Origin: Streptomyces pseudovenezuelae
Lineage (GTDB): Bacteria > Actinomycetota > Actinomycetes > Streptomycetales > Streptomycetaceae
Reading direction: 5' to 3'
Assembly: GCF_001513955.1 (NCBI RefSeq)
Contig: NZ_KQ948144.1
Span: forward strand, 1,279,016-1,343,015
DNA: 64,000 nucleotides
The notes beneath the pieces are model-generated. The model had not been told where the DNA came from, did no database searches, and saw nothing but the letters and a program-made list of their open reading frames with translations. Of the stretch, positions 40,614 through 50,095 are shown in pieces. The position numbers were made by a program, and so were the translations under genes. Every line of letters begins with the position of its first letter. Within the stretch, counting starts at the first letter, position 1.

Positions 40614-41668
40614 GGCCACCGCATCCGAGGGGGAGGGCCGTCGCCGCAGTGGTGGCGGTCCTCCTCGCCGTCGTCTCCGGCTGCACGACCGCCGGGGGCG
40701 GGGCCCCGGACACCGGCAAGGACGGCCGGGCGACCCTGCGGGGCATCACCCTGCCCTCCTGGTACCGCACCGACTACGACAGCCCGGCCGCCGACCGCTA
40801 TCTGCGGGGCATCCGCGCCACCGGCGCCCGCTGGATCACCCTCACCCCGACCTGGTACCAGAACCGCGTCAGCGACTCCGGGATGCACACCACCGAGGAG
40901 ACGGCGAGCGACGCGAGCGTGCGCCGGATCGTGCGCCGCGCCCACGCCCTCGGCCTCAAGGTGATGATCAAGCCGCACGTCGACCTGCCCGGCGACCAGG
41001 ACCGCGCCGAGATCGCGCCGCGCGACCGCCACGCGTGGTTCACCGCGTACCGCCGCTTCCTCACCCACTACGCCGACCTCGCCGCCGACACCGGCACCGA
41101 GCAGCTCGCCGTGGGCACCGAACTCGCCGGGGTGTCCGGCGACACGGCCGCCTGGAAGGAGGTCGTCGCGGAAGTCCGCGAGCACTACGACGGGCCTCTC
41201 ACCTACGCCGCCAACTACGACGAGTACCGCAGGGTCCGCTTCTGGAAGGACCTCGACGTCATCGGCATCGACGCCTATTGGCCGCTGTCCGGGACACCCA
41301 CGACGGACCCCGCCCGGCTGCGCCGCGCCTGGCGGCCGATCCGTGCCGAACTCGCCGCGTTCGCCCGCGAACAGGGCCGCCGCGTCCTGTTCACCGAGGC
41401 CGGCTACGTCAGTCAGCGCGGGGCCACGACCGCCCCGTACTCCTGGACCGTCAGCGACCGGGCCGCTCCCGACGAACAGGCCGCCGCCTACCGGGCGTTG
41501 CTGGACTCCTTCACGGGCCGGGACTGGTGGGCGGGCGTGTGCTGGTGGATGTGGGACGACTGGCCGGACAGCGGCGAGACACCGGCCCGGCTCGCCTACA
41601 CCCCGCACGGAAAGCCCGCGGAGGCGGTGCTGCGGGAGAGGTGGGGCCCCGCTCAGGGCACCCGGTAG
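40610..41668 (+). CDS. GH113-like glycoside hydrolase lipoprotein
   Basis: This 352-residue protein has a lipobox (LLAVVSGC near residue 24) and a TIM-barrel like GH113 and related glycosidase families. Motifs are LRGITLPSWYRTDYDS, MIKPHVDLPGDQ, LAVGTELAGVSG with a candidate acid/base glutamate, DVIGIDAYWPLS and VLFTEAGYVS with a candidate nucleophile glutamate, ending VCWWMWDDW. GTG 40610 overlaps the DUF2334 stop by four bases. The pair resembles the two activities of PgaB, but encoded on two proteins. The 3' end overlaps the convergent chitosanase gene by 16 bases. Confidence 0.85.
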   Translation: MRPPHPRGRAVAAVVAVLLAVVSGCTTAGGGAPDTGKDGRATLRGITLPSWYRTDYDSPAADRYLRGIRATGARWITLTPTWYQNRVSDSGMHTTEETASDASVRRIVRRAHALGLKVMIKPHVDLPGDQDRAEIAPRDRHAWFTAYRRFLTHYADLAADTGTEQLAVGTELAGVSGDTAAWKEVVAEVREHYDGPLTYAANYDEYRRVRFWKDLDVIGIDAYWPLSGTPTTDPARLRRAWRPIRAELAAFAREQGRRVLFTEAGYVSQRGATTAPYSWTVSDRAAPDEQAAAYRALLDSFTGRDWWAGVCWWMWDDWPDSGETPARLAYTPHGKPAEAVLRERWGPAQGTR

Positions 41669-42585
41669 GTCTCCCCGTACACCTGCCACTCCAGTGGCGT
41701 CCGCAGCTGGAGGTTCCCCTCGTCCAGGAAGCGCCGCTGCGCGGTGTCGACGCGGGTGGTGTCGATGTCCGGATCGCGGCTCTTCATGGCCGCGCGGCGG
41801 ATGTCGAGGAAGGTGTCCAGGTACGCCTTCTCCGAGCCGCCCTCGGTCGGGCTGTCGGACTTCCCGAGGGCGCGCTCGCGCATGCCGTAGAAGCCGGTGG
41901 CGTCGGTGCCGGGGCCGTGGAAGACCATGGCGTCGTAGTAGACGAACTGGCCGAGCGGGCCGAGTCCGTCGAGTTTGGCGAGGCGGACCGCGGGGTCGAA
42001 GTAGACCCGGTCGCGGGCTGTGTCCTGGGCCCTCCGGAAGGCCGGGACCGCTGCCTCCGCCTTCCAGGCGTCCGTGAAACCCGGGTCCAGGCCCTCGTGG
42101 GAGTCCGTGCCGTCGACCGCGCGCAGGGCGGGGAGGTACGTGGCGAGGCCGTTGTCCGGGTGGGCCTTCGTGTAGCCCTCGACGAGGGTCAGCAGGTCGT
42201 TGGTGCCGGTGCAGAAGCCGATGATGCCGGCCGTGTAGCCCTGGCCGTCGCCGATGTCCTCGATGTAGGCGTAGGCGCTGCGCCAGTCGAGGGTGGAGTT
42301 CTCGGCGCTCGCCACCAGCTGCTGCGCGAGGTCCTTCCTGGCGGGGGCGGCCAGGCCGGCCGGCGCGTCGGCGAGCACGTCGCCGCTCGCCGCGCCGGCG
42401 GTCCCCTCGGCCCAGGTCTTGGCGCCCTGGGCCCCCTTGGTGTCCTGGGCCGCCTGCGACCGGTAGGCGGAGGAGAGGTCCGGGCCCGCCCCTCCCGCGC
42501 CGGGGTCCTCGGGCGCGAGGACATAGACCGACGCCGTGACGAGCACGGGGACGGCCGCGAGGAGCAGCAGGCGGGCGCGTTTCAC
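41653..42585 (-). CDS. csn: GH46 chitosanase, secreted
   Basis: This 310-residue family 46 chitosanase cleaves beta-1,4-linked glucosamine polymers. After a signal helix (ARLLLLAAVPVLVTASVYVLA) and a low-complexity linker, the catalytic part begins VASAENSTLDWRSAYAYIEDIGDGQGYTAGI in two adjoining segments; the glutamate of AENS is the acid and the aspartate of GDGQG the base. FCTGTNDLLTLVEGY and the remaining core are conserved. GTG 42585 overlaps the rhomboid stop by four bases, an unexpected coupling. The location near gltBD agrees with a known Streptomyces chitosanase locus. Confidence 0.93.
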   Translation of the reverse strand: MKRARLLLLAAVPVLVTASVYVLAPEDPGAGGAGPDLSSAYRSQAAQDTKGAQGAKTWAEGTAGAASGDVLADAPAGLAAPARKDLAQQLVASAENSTLDWRSAYAYIEDIGDGQGYTAGIIGFCTGTNDLLTLVEGYTKAHPDNGLATYLPALRAVDGTDSHEGLDPGFTDAWKAEAAVPAFRRAQDTARDRVYFDPAVRLAKLDGLGPLGQFVYYDAMVFHGPGTDATGFYGMRERALGKSDSPTEGGSEKAYLDTFLDIRRAAMKSRDPDIDTTRVDTAQRRFLDEGNLQLRTPLEWQVYGETYRVP

Positions 42586-43499
42586 TGAGTTCCCGTCAGT
42601 TCGGTGACCTTGGCCCAGGTGGACACCAGCAATATCACGAGCAGGACGGCGCACGTCCCCGCCTGCACCAGGGCACGACGGCCGTCCCGGGGTGCGTATG
42701 CGTAGGCGAGGGCGACGACGGCACCGGCGAGCAGGCCGCCGAGGTGGCCCTGCCAGGACGTCTGCAAGGCGGAGATCACCAGCCACAGCAGCAGGCCCGC
42801 CATGAAGCGGTTGACCTGGGCCATGTCGGCGCCGAGCCGGCGGGCCATCACGTAGTAGGCGGCCCCGAGCCCGAAGATCGCGCCGGACGCGCCGAGCGTG
42901 GCCTCGGTGGGCGCGATCAGCAGGACCAGGACCGAGCCGCCGAGCGCCGAGAGCAGATAGAGGGCGAGGTACCGGAGCCGGCCGAGCTGGAGCTCGACGA
43001 CCCGGCCGATGTTCCACAGCGACACCATGTTCATCACGATGTGCAGGATCCCGAACGTGCCCTCGGTGGGCGGCAGATGGAGGAACGCCCCGGTCAGCAG
43101 CCGGTACCACTCGCCTTCGGCGACACCCTCGGCGTGGAAGGCGGCGGGATAGGCGGCCTGCCACACGTAGTGGCCGCCGTCCGGGCCCACCAGGCCGACC
43201 CCCAGCATCTCGAACCGGTCCACGATCGCCGGGCGCACCAGCTCGCCGACGTAGGCGAGCACATTGAGGCCGATGAGGACGTACGTCACCAGCGGGACGG
43301 CCGTGATCCGCCCGCCGAACGCGGTCCGGGCCTGCCGCACCGACCGCGCGCCCTCCCGCACGCAGTCGGGGCACTGGTGGCCGACGGCCGCCTCCCGCAT
43401 GCAGTGCGGGCAGATGTACCGCTCACAGCGGGTGCAGCGGACATGGGACTCCACCGTGGGATGGCGATAACAGGTGGTGACGGTGGATTCGGGTTCCAC
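42582..43499 (-). CDS. Rhomboid-family intramembrane serine protease with N-terminal zinc finger
   Basis: This 305-residue protein has an N-terminal B-box-like zinc motif (CYRHPTVESHVRCTRCERY, then CPHCMREAAVGHQCPDC) and about seven helices. The rhomboid core has HIVMNMVSLWNIGRVVE, GASGAIFGLGAAYYV with the catalytic serine, and WQGHLGGLLAG with the catalytic histidine. GTG 43499 has a GGAG site. It is co-directional with and coupled to the chitosanase gene. It might process exported proteins of the polysaccharide locus, which is speculation. Confidence 0.92.
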   Translation of the reverse strand: MEPESTVTTCYRHPTVESHVRCTRCERYICPHCMREAAVGHQCPDCVREGARSVRQARTAFGGRITAVPLVTYVLIGLNVLAYVGELVRPAIVDRFEMLGVGLVGPDGGHYVWQAAYPAAFHAEGVAEGEWYRLLTGAFLHLPPTEGTFGILHIVMNMVSLWNIGRVVELQLGRLRYLALYLLSALGGSVLVLLIAPTEATLGASGAIFGLGAAYYVMARRLGADMAQVNRFMAGLLLWLVISALQTSWQGHLGGLLAGAVVALAYAYAPRDGRRALVQAGTCAVLLVILLVSTWAKVTELTGTQ

Positions 43500-43617
43500 G
43501 GCCGGCTCCTCGAAGTGACGGGGACGATGATCGAGCCGGTGGGGTCGGCGGCGAACAAAATAGCGAACGCCGATACGGGAGGAGTGCGGCGGGGCCATGG
43601 TCGTGATCTTCGGCCGC

Positions 43618-44577
43618 TCACCAGCGGCGGCCACCGGCACCGAGGACCGTGTCGCGGCACTCGTCGGGGCTGCCCCAGGCGGTGCGCAGGGCGCGGGCCT
43701 TGGTGAGCCACAGGGACAGGTCGTACTCGGCCGTGTACCCGATGGCGCCGTGCAGCTGGAGCGCGGTCCGCGCGGTCAGGTACGCCGCCTCGCACGCCGT
43801 GACCTTGGCGGCGGCGACGTCCTCCGCGGTCATCGTCAGGGCGGCGCCGAAGAGCAGGGGGCGCGCGAACTCCAGCGCGATCTTCGCGTCGGCCAGCCGG
43901 TGCTTGACCGCCTGGAAGGAACCGACGGGGGCGCCGAACTGGGTGCGCTGCCCGACGTAGGAGACGGTCCTGTCGAGGAGGGCGAGGCCGACGCCGAGGG
44001 CCTGGGCGGCGGTGGTGAGGCGGGCGAGGAGGAGGGCGGCGGCGACGGGCGGGTCTCCGGCGAGCAGTTCGCCGCCCGGGGCCAGTGGGGTGAGCAGGCG
44101 GGCGGGGTCGAGGGTGGGGTGCCCCGGGCCGTGGCCGGGGGCGAGACTCAGGCCCTCGGCGGTCAGGGCGAGGCGGAGGTCCGCTATGTGGCCGTCCAGG
44201 GCGTACCCGCCGTCGCGGGCGACGGTGGCCATGGTCTCTCCCGAGGCCAGCGCCGGGAGCAGGCGCTTCGCCACCCCGGGTTCGGTGAGCAGCGCCGCCG
44301 CCGTCACCGTCTCCACCAGGGGGCCCGGTACCGCGTGCCGTCCCAGCTCCACGAAGGCGACCGCGAGGTCCACAGGACGCAGGCCCAGCCCCTCGTAGGC
44401 CTCGGGCACCGCCAGTGCGAAGACCCCCGCCCCGGCGACCCGGCGCCACAGCGCACGGCCGTTGCCGTGGTCGCCGCGGCTCCAGTCCCGTACGACCGAC
44501 GGGGTGTCCGCGGCCGTCAGCATCGCGTCCAGGGAGTCGGCGAACTGCCGCTGCTCGGGGTCGAGGCGGAAGCGCAT
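43618..44577 (-). CDS. fadE32: Acyl-CoA dehydrogenase, FadE32-like subunit
   Basis: This 319-residue short acyl-CoA dehydrogenase subunit has FRLDPEQRQFADSLDAMLTAAD, VVRDWSRGDHGNGRALWRRV, FALAVPEAYEGLGLRP and FVELGRHAVPGPLVE, resembling mycobacterial FadE32 as I recall it. The size (about 320 residues, adjacent to a 376-residue partner) fits the alpha2-beta2 dehydrogenases of steroid catabolism. ATG 44577 shares one base with the fadE31 stop. In Mycobacterium FadE31 and FadE32 act late in HIP-CoA degradation. The assignment rests on sequence pattern plus neighbourhood. Confidence 0.85.
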   Translation of the reverse strand: MRFRLDPEQRQFADSLDAMLTAADTPSVVRDWSRGDHGNGRALWRRVAGAGVFALAVPEAYEGLGLRPVDLAVAFVELGRHAVPGPLVETVTAAALLTEPGVAKRLLPALASGETMATVARDGGYALDGHIADLRLALTAEGLSLAPGHGPGHPTLDPARLLTPLAPGGELLAGDPPVAAALLLARLTTAAQALGVGLALLDRTVSYVGQRTQFGAPVGSFQAVKHRLADAKIALEFARPLLFGAALTMTAEDVAAAKVTACEAAYLTARTALQLHGAIGYTAEYDLSLWLTKARALRTAWGSPDECRDTVLGAGGRRW

Positions 44578-45707
44578 CAGCGGCGTCCCTTCGGCAGGCC
44601 CAGCAGGCGTTCGGCGATGATGTCGCGCTGGATCTCGTTCGTGCCGGCGTAGATCGGGCCGGCGAGGGCGAAGACATAGCGCTCGGACCAGTCGGGGTCC
44701 TCCTGCGCACCGAGGAGGTCCAGCGCCGTCTCGGTGAGCGCGAGGTCGTACTCGGACCAGAAGACCTTGTTGAGGCTGGACTCGGGGCCGAGCGTCTCGC
44801 CGTCCAGGAAGCGGGCGGCTGCCGCGTAGGTGAAGAGCTGGTAGGCGCGGGCGCCGATCAGGGCGTCCGCGACCCGGGTCCGCGCGCTCCCCGGCTCGCC
44901 GCGCGACTCCCACAGCGCGGCCAACCGGTCGGCGGCCGCCAGGAAACGGCCCGGTGAGCGCAGCATCAGCCCCCGTTCGTTGCCCGCCGTCGACATCGCG
45001 ATCCGCCAGCCCCGGCCGGGCCCGCCGATGACGTCCTCGTCCGGCACGAACACCTCGTCCAGGAAGATCTCGGCGAAGGCCGGCTTCCCGTCCAGGCGGC
45101 GGATCGGGCGGACGGTGACTCCGGGGGCGCGCAGGTCGAACATCAGGTAGGTCAGGCCCTGGTGGGGCCTCGGGGTGTCCGGGTCGGTGCGGAAGAGCCC
45201 GAACGCGCGGTCCGCGAAGGCGGCCCGGGAGGACCAGGTCTTCTGCCCGCTGAGCAGCCAGCCGCCTTCCGTACGCACCCCCCTGGACCTCAGGGAGGCC
45301 AGGTCCGAGCCCGCCTCCGGCTCCGACCAGGCCTGCGCCCAGACCACCTCGCCGGTGGCCATCGACGGCAGCACGCGGGCGCGTTGCTCCGGTGTGCCGT
45401 GGTCGAAGAGGGTCGGGGCGAGGAGGCTGACGCCGTTCTGGCCGACCCGTCCGGGCGCCCCGGCGGCGTAGTACTCCTCCTCGAAGACCAGCCAGCGGAC
45501 CAGCCCGGAGTCCCGGCCGCCGTACTGGGCGGGCCAGTCGACCACCGACCAGCGGTCCGCGGCGAGTTCGGCCTCCCAGCCGCGGTGGGCCGCGAAGCCC
45601 TCCTCGGTCTCCAGGGAGGGCAGCGGGGAGGCGGGCACATGCGCGCGCAGCCACGCGCGGGCCTCGGCACGGAAGGCCTCTTCCTCCTGCGTGAACGCCA
45701 GATCCAT
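44577..45707 (-). CDS. fadE31: Acyl-CoA dehydrogenase, FadE31-like subunit
   Basis: This 376-residue dehydrogenase has YYAAGAPGRVGQNGVSLLAP, WAQAWSEPEAGSDLASLRS, LSGQKTWSSRAAFADRAFGL and GPIYAGTNEIQRDIIAERLL. The usual catalytic glutamate of Y-E-G-T is Ala here. A glutamate in GNERGLMLRSPGRF may serve instead, as in isovaleryl-type dehydrogenases. It resembles mycobacterial FadE31 strongly. The start lies 16 bases from a KstR2-like operator in the divergent promoter with ipdF. ATG 45707 is chosen over GTG 45713. Confidence 0.87.
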   Translation of the reverse strand: MDLAFTQEEEAFRAEARAWLRAHVPASPLPSLETEEGFAAHRGWEAELAADRWSVVDWPAQYGGRDSGLVRWLVFEEEYYAAGAPGRVGQNGVSLLAPTLFDHGTPEQRARVLPSMATGEVVWAQAWSEPEAGSDLASLRSRGVRTEGGWLLSGQKTWSSRAAFADRAFGLFRTDPDTPRPHQGLTYLMFDLRAPGVTVRPIRRLDGKPAFAEIFLDEVFVPDEDVIGGPGRGWRIAMSTAGNERGLMLRSPGRFLAAADRLAALWESRGEPGSARTRVADALIGARAYQLFTYAAAARFLDGETLGPESSLNKVFWSEYDLALTETALDLLGAQEDPDWSERYVFALAGPIYAGTNEIQRDIIAERLLGLPKGRR

Positions 45708-45722
45708 GGACACCCGTCCTTC

Positions 45723-45742
45723 CCTAACAAGTGTTTGGTAGG
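45723..45742. promoter_or_regulatory. KstR2-like operator 1 (fadE31/ipdF promoter)
   Basis: CCTAACAAGTGTTTGGTAGG contains AACAAGTGTTTGGT, which fits the mycobacterial KstR2 motif AnCAAGnnCTTGnT at all but one defined position. It occupies the 48-base divergent promoter between fadE31 and ipdF. A near-identical site occurs at 51657-51675. Confidence 0.7.
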
Positions 45743-45755
45743 TTAGCGTGGCGCC

Positions 45756-46541
45756 ATGACAGGCGTCGAGAGTCCGGTGTACGAACCGGGGCACGGGCTG
45801 CTGAAAGGACGCACCGCCGTCATCACCGCCGCCGCGGGCGCGGGCATCGGCGGGGCGACCGCGCGCCGCTTCCTGGAGGAGGGCGCGCGCGTCCTGATCA
45901 GCGACGCGCACGCGCGGCGGCTGAAGGAGTACGGCGCCGAGCTGGCAGGGGAGTTCCAGGGCGCGGTGACCTTCATGCCGTGCGACGTCACCGACGAGGC
46001 GCAGGTGCGGGCACTTTTCGACGCGGCCGTACGGGAGCACGGACGGCTGGACATAGTCGTCAACAACGCGGGCCTGGGCGGCACTTCGGCGCTCGTCGAC
46101 ATGACCGACGACCAGTGGACCCGCGTCCTGGACGTCACTCTCAACGGCACCTTCCGCTGCACCCGGGCGGCCCTGCGGCACCTGCGGGACTCCGGCGGCG
46201 GCGTGATCGTCAACAACGCCTCCGTCGTCGGCTGGCGCGCCCAGGCCGGCCAGGCGCACTACGCCGCCGCGAAGGCCGCGGTGATGGCGCTGACCCGGTG
46301 CGCGGCCCTGGAGGCCGCCGAGTACGGCGTCCGCGTCAACGCCGTGTCACCGAGCCTCGCCATGCACCCGCACCTGGTGAAGGTGACGTCGGCGGAGCTG
46401 CTGGAGGAACTGACCGCGCGGGAGGCCTTCGGGCGGTACGCCGAGCCCTGGGAGGTGGCCAACGTGATCGTGTTCCTGGCGTCCGGCTACTCCTCGTACA
46501 TGACCGGCGAGGTCGTCGCCGTCAGCAGCCAGCACGCATAG
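45756..46541 (+). CDS. ipdF: Short-chain dehydrogenase, IpdF-like
   Basis: This 261-residue SDR has the cofactor site AVITAAAGAGIGGATARRF, NNAGLGGTSALVDMTDDQW, the catalytic Ser (NNASVVGWRAQ) and HYAAAKAAVMALTR (Tyr-x-x-x-Lys). The phrase GHGLLKGRTAVITAA and the C-terminal EAFGRYAEPWEVA closely resemble IpdF, the 5-hydroxy HIP-CoA-type dehydrogenase of steroid C/D-ring degradation. ATG 45756 lies 13 bases after the KstR2-like operator. It is followed by kstR2 and fadA6 in the same direction. Confidence 0.87.
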   Translation: MTGVESPVYEPGHGLLKGRTAVITAAAGAGIGGATARRFLEEGARVLISDAHARRLKEYGAELAGEFQGAVTFMPCDVTDEAQVRALFDAAVREHGRLDIVVNNAGLGGTSALVDMTDDQWTRVLDVTLNGTFRCTRAALRHLRDSGGGVIVNNASVVGWRAQAGQAHYAAAKAAVMALTRCAALEAAEYGVRVNAVSPSLAMHPHLVKVTSAELLEELTAREAFGRYAEPWEVANVIVFLASGYSSYMTGEVVAVSSQHA

Positions 46542-46556
46542 GACGACAATGACTCC

Positions 46557-47171
46557 GTGCCGACCAAGAAGAAGCCCCAGGTGAGCGCCGCCGCGCCCGC
46601 GCGCCGCCGTGAACTCCTCGACACCGCCGCCGAGGTCTTCGCCGAACAGGGCTACAACGCCACGACCGTACGCAAGATCGCGGACCACGCGGGCATGCTC
46701 GCGGGCAGCCTCTACTACCACTTCGACTCCAAGGAATCGATGCTGGAGGAGATCCTGCGGACCTTCCTCGACGAGCTCTGGGGCGGCTACGACGCCGTCC
46801 TGGGCGCCGAGCTGGGCCCGCGCGAGACCTTGGAGGCCCTGGTCACCGAGTCGTTCCGGGAGATCGACCGGCACCGCGCCGCCGTCGCGATCTACCAGAA
46901 GGAGAGCAGGCAGCTGGTGGCGCAGGAGCGGTTCGCGTTCCTCGCCGAGTCGCAGCGCAGGTTCGAGAAGGCCTGGCTGTCCACGCTGGAGCGCGGGGTC
47001 GCGGCCGAGGTGTTCCGGGCCGACCTCGACGTACGGCTGACGTACCGGTTCGTGCGCGACACCGTGTGGGTGGCCGCGTCCTGGTACCGGCCCGGCGGAC
47101 AGCACAGCCCGGAGGAGATCGCCCGGCAGTACCTGTCGATGGTGCTGGACGGGATCGCCGTACGTACGTAA
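46557..47171 (+). CDS. kstR2: TetR-family regulator, KstR2-like
   Basis: This 204-residue TetR protein has a helix-turn-helix at about residues 20-62 (RRRELLDTAAEVFAEQGYNA, TTVRKIADHAGMLAGSLYYHF). The ligand domain carries AVAIYQKESRQLVAQERF and LTYRFVRDTVWVAASWYRPGG, matching KstR2, the repressor of HIP catabolism, released by HIP-CoA. GTG 46557 lies 15 bases after ipdF. Two matching operators in the adjacent divergent promoters indicate that it controls the whole cluster, including itself. Confidence 0.87.
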   Translation: MPTKKKPQVSAAAPARRRELLDTAAEVFAEQGYNATTVRKIADHAGMLAGSLYYHFDSKESMLEEILRTFLDELWGGYDAVLGAELGPRETLEALVTESFREIDRHRAAVAIYQKESRQLVAQERFAFLAESQRRFEKAWLSTLERGVAAEVFRADLDVRLTYRFVRDTVWVAASWYRPGGQHSPEEIARQYLSMVLDGIAVRT

Positions 47172-47188
47172 CTCACTGGGGAGTTGCC

Positions 47189-48329
<1,141 letters not shown>

Positions 48330-48346
<17 letters not shown>

Positions 48347-49379
48347 GGCCCTGAAGGACGCCCTCGGCCTCCTTCATGATCCGCTCCACCAGCTCCGCGC
48401 ACGACGGCAGGTCGTCGATCACCCCGGCGACCTGCCCGGAGGCCATCACCCCGAGATCCGTACGGCCGTCCACCATCGCGGACCTGAGCAGCATGGGGGT
48501 GTTGGCGGCGAGGAGGACCTGGCTCCAGGTGAGGTCCTTGCCGTGTTTCATGGCGAGTCCGTCGCGCACCAGCTGCCGCCAGGTGAGCCCGGACAGCCGC
48601 CGGAATCCGGCCGCCCGGCGGACGGCCCGCGACAGGGACCTCACGCGCCCGGAGTCCTCCAGCGCGCTCACCAGGTCGGTCCGCAGCATGCGGTGCGGAA
48701 GACCGTCCACCGCCCGCGTCACCGTCACGTCCTTGACCGTCGCCGCCAGATAGCGGGCCTTCACCGCGTCCGGCACCGTCGAGTCCGAGGTGAGCAGGAA
48801 GCGGGTGCCCAGGGCGACGCCCGCCGCCCCGTACGCCAGCGCCGCGACCAGGCCCCGTCCGTCGAAGAAGCCGCCCGCCGCCACGACGGGGATGTCCACC
48901 GCGTCCACCACCTGCGGCAGCAGGACGGTCGTGGCCACCTCCCCGGTGTGTCCGCCGCCCTCGCCGCCCTGCACGATCACCGCGTCCGCGCCCCAGGCCG
49001 CGACCTTCTCCGCGTGGCGCCGGGCGCCGACGGAGGGGATGACGACCACCCCCGACTCCTTGAGCACGCCGATCAGCTCGGCCGAGGGCGCCAGGGCGAA
49101 GGACGCTACCCGCACACCCTCGTCGATGATCACCCGTACCCGGTCCCCGGCGTCCGCCGAGTCGGCCCGCAGATTGACCCCGAACGGCGCGTCGGTACGG
49201 GACCTCACCTCCCGCACGGCGTCCCGGAGCTGGTCGAGGGTCATCGTCGCGGACGCCAGGATGCCCAGCGCGCCCGCGTTCGCCGTCGCGGAGACCAGGC
49301 GGGGTCCCGCCACCCAGCCCATCCCGGTCTGCACGATCGGATGGCGGACCCCCACGAGCCGGGTGAGCGCGGTGTCCAT
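48330..49379 (-). CDS. ipdC: Nitronate monooxygenase-family flavoprotein, IpdC-like
   Basis: This 349-residue FMN barrel protein has HPIVQTGMGWVAGPRLVSATANAG, GADAVIVQGGEGGGHTG, VVAAGGFFDGRGLVAALAYGA and GTRFLLTSDSTVPD. This is the pattern of IpdC, the flavoprotein that acts with IpdF to set up ring opening in HIP-CoA breakdown, rather than a genuine nitronate monooxygenase. The ATG shares one base with the ipdB stop. It is the last gene of the echA20-ipdA-ipdB-ipdC operon. Confidence 0.88.
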
Positions 49380-50095
49380 CAGGAAGCGACCTCCCGTGCG
49401 CGCGCACCGGCCGGGTCGAGCACCTCACGGATCAACTCCAGCTCGCGGGCGGTCGGTTCGCGGGTGAACGGCACCTCGTCCGGGACGGCCGGTTCGAAAC
49501 CGGTGGCCTCCCGCACCTGCTCCACGGTCACCCCGGGATGCAGCGAGGCCAGCCGCATCGAGCGGTCCGGGGTGTCGAAGTCGAACACGGCCAGGTCGGA
49601 GACGACCCGCGGGATGCGGTGGAACCGTGCCCCGGCGGCATGGTCGTACCCGACCCCGCACACCAGGTCGACCTTCTCGACGAACACCCGCCGGGAGTGT
49701 CTCGGCACCCAGTAACTCGTCGGGTTGTTGAGGGTGTTGACCGGCGCGCCCCGCACCCCGAGCAGCTGCCGCTTCGGCCGCGCCCAGTCGCCGATGCAGG
49801 AGATGTTCTGGTTGCCGTACCGGTCGATCTGGCTCGCGCCCATCATCACGTGCCGCCGGCCGCCGGTGACCAGGGCGAGATGGCGGCGGTAGGGCAGCCA
49901 GCCCTCGGGCGTGCCGTCCGGGCGGACCAGGAGGGCCTCGCCGTCGGTCAGCAGCAGGTCGGGGGAGAAGGTGAGGCGGGCGAGGCGGGCGCCGATCGAG
50001 GGGATCAGGCCCATCGGGCTCGCCAGGATCTCGCCCGCGTCGCGCCAGGCCTCGGCGCAGGCGATCACGCAGTACTCACTCCGGGTCGCGGTCAT
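49379..50095 (-). CDS. ipdB: IpdB, beta subunit of the COCHEA-CoA hydrolase
   Basis: This 238-residue class I CoA-transferase-fold protein has MMGASQIDRYGNQNISCIGDW, GVRGAPVNTLNNPTSYWVP and HSRRVFVEKVDLVCGVGYDH. With IpdA it forms a heterodimer which, despite the transferase fold, hydrolytically opens the last steroid ring (COCHEA-CoA) in Mycobacterium. ATG 50095 overlaps the ipdA 3' end by 20 bases. Confidence 0.87.
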   Translation of the reverse strand: MTATRSEYCVIACAEAWRDAGEILASPMGLIPSIGARLARLTFSPDLLLTDGEALLVRPDGTPEGWLPYRRHLALVTGGRRHVMMGASQIDRYGNQNISCIGDWARPKRQLLGVRGAPVNTLNNPTSYWVPRHSRRVFVEKVDLVCGVGYDHAAGARFHRIPRVVSDLAVFDFDTPDRSMRLASLHPGVTVEQVREATGFEPAVPDEVPFTREPTARELELIREVLDPAGARAREVAS

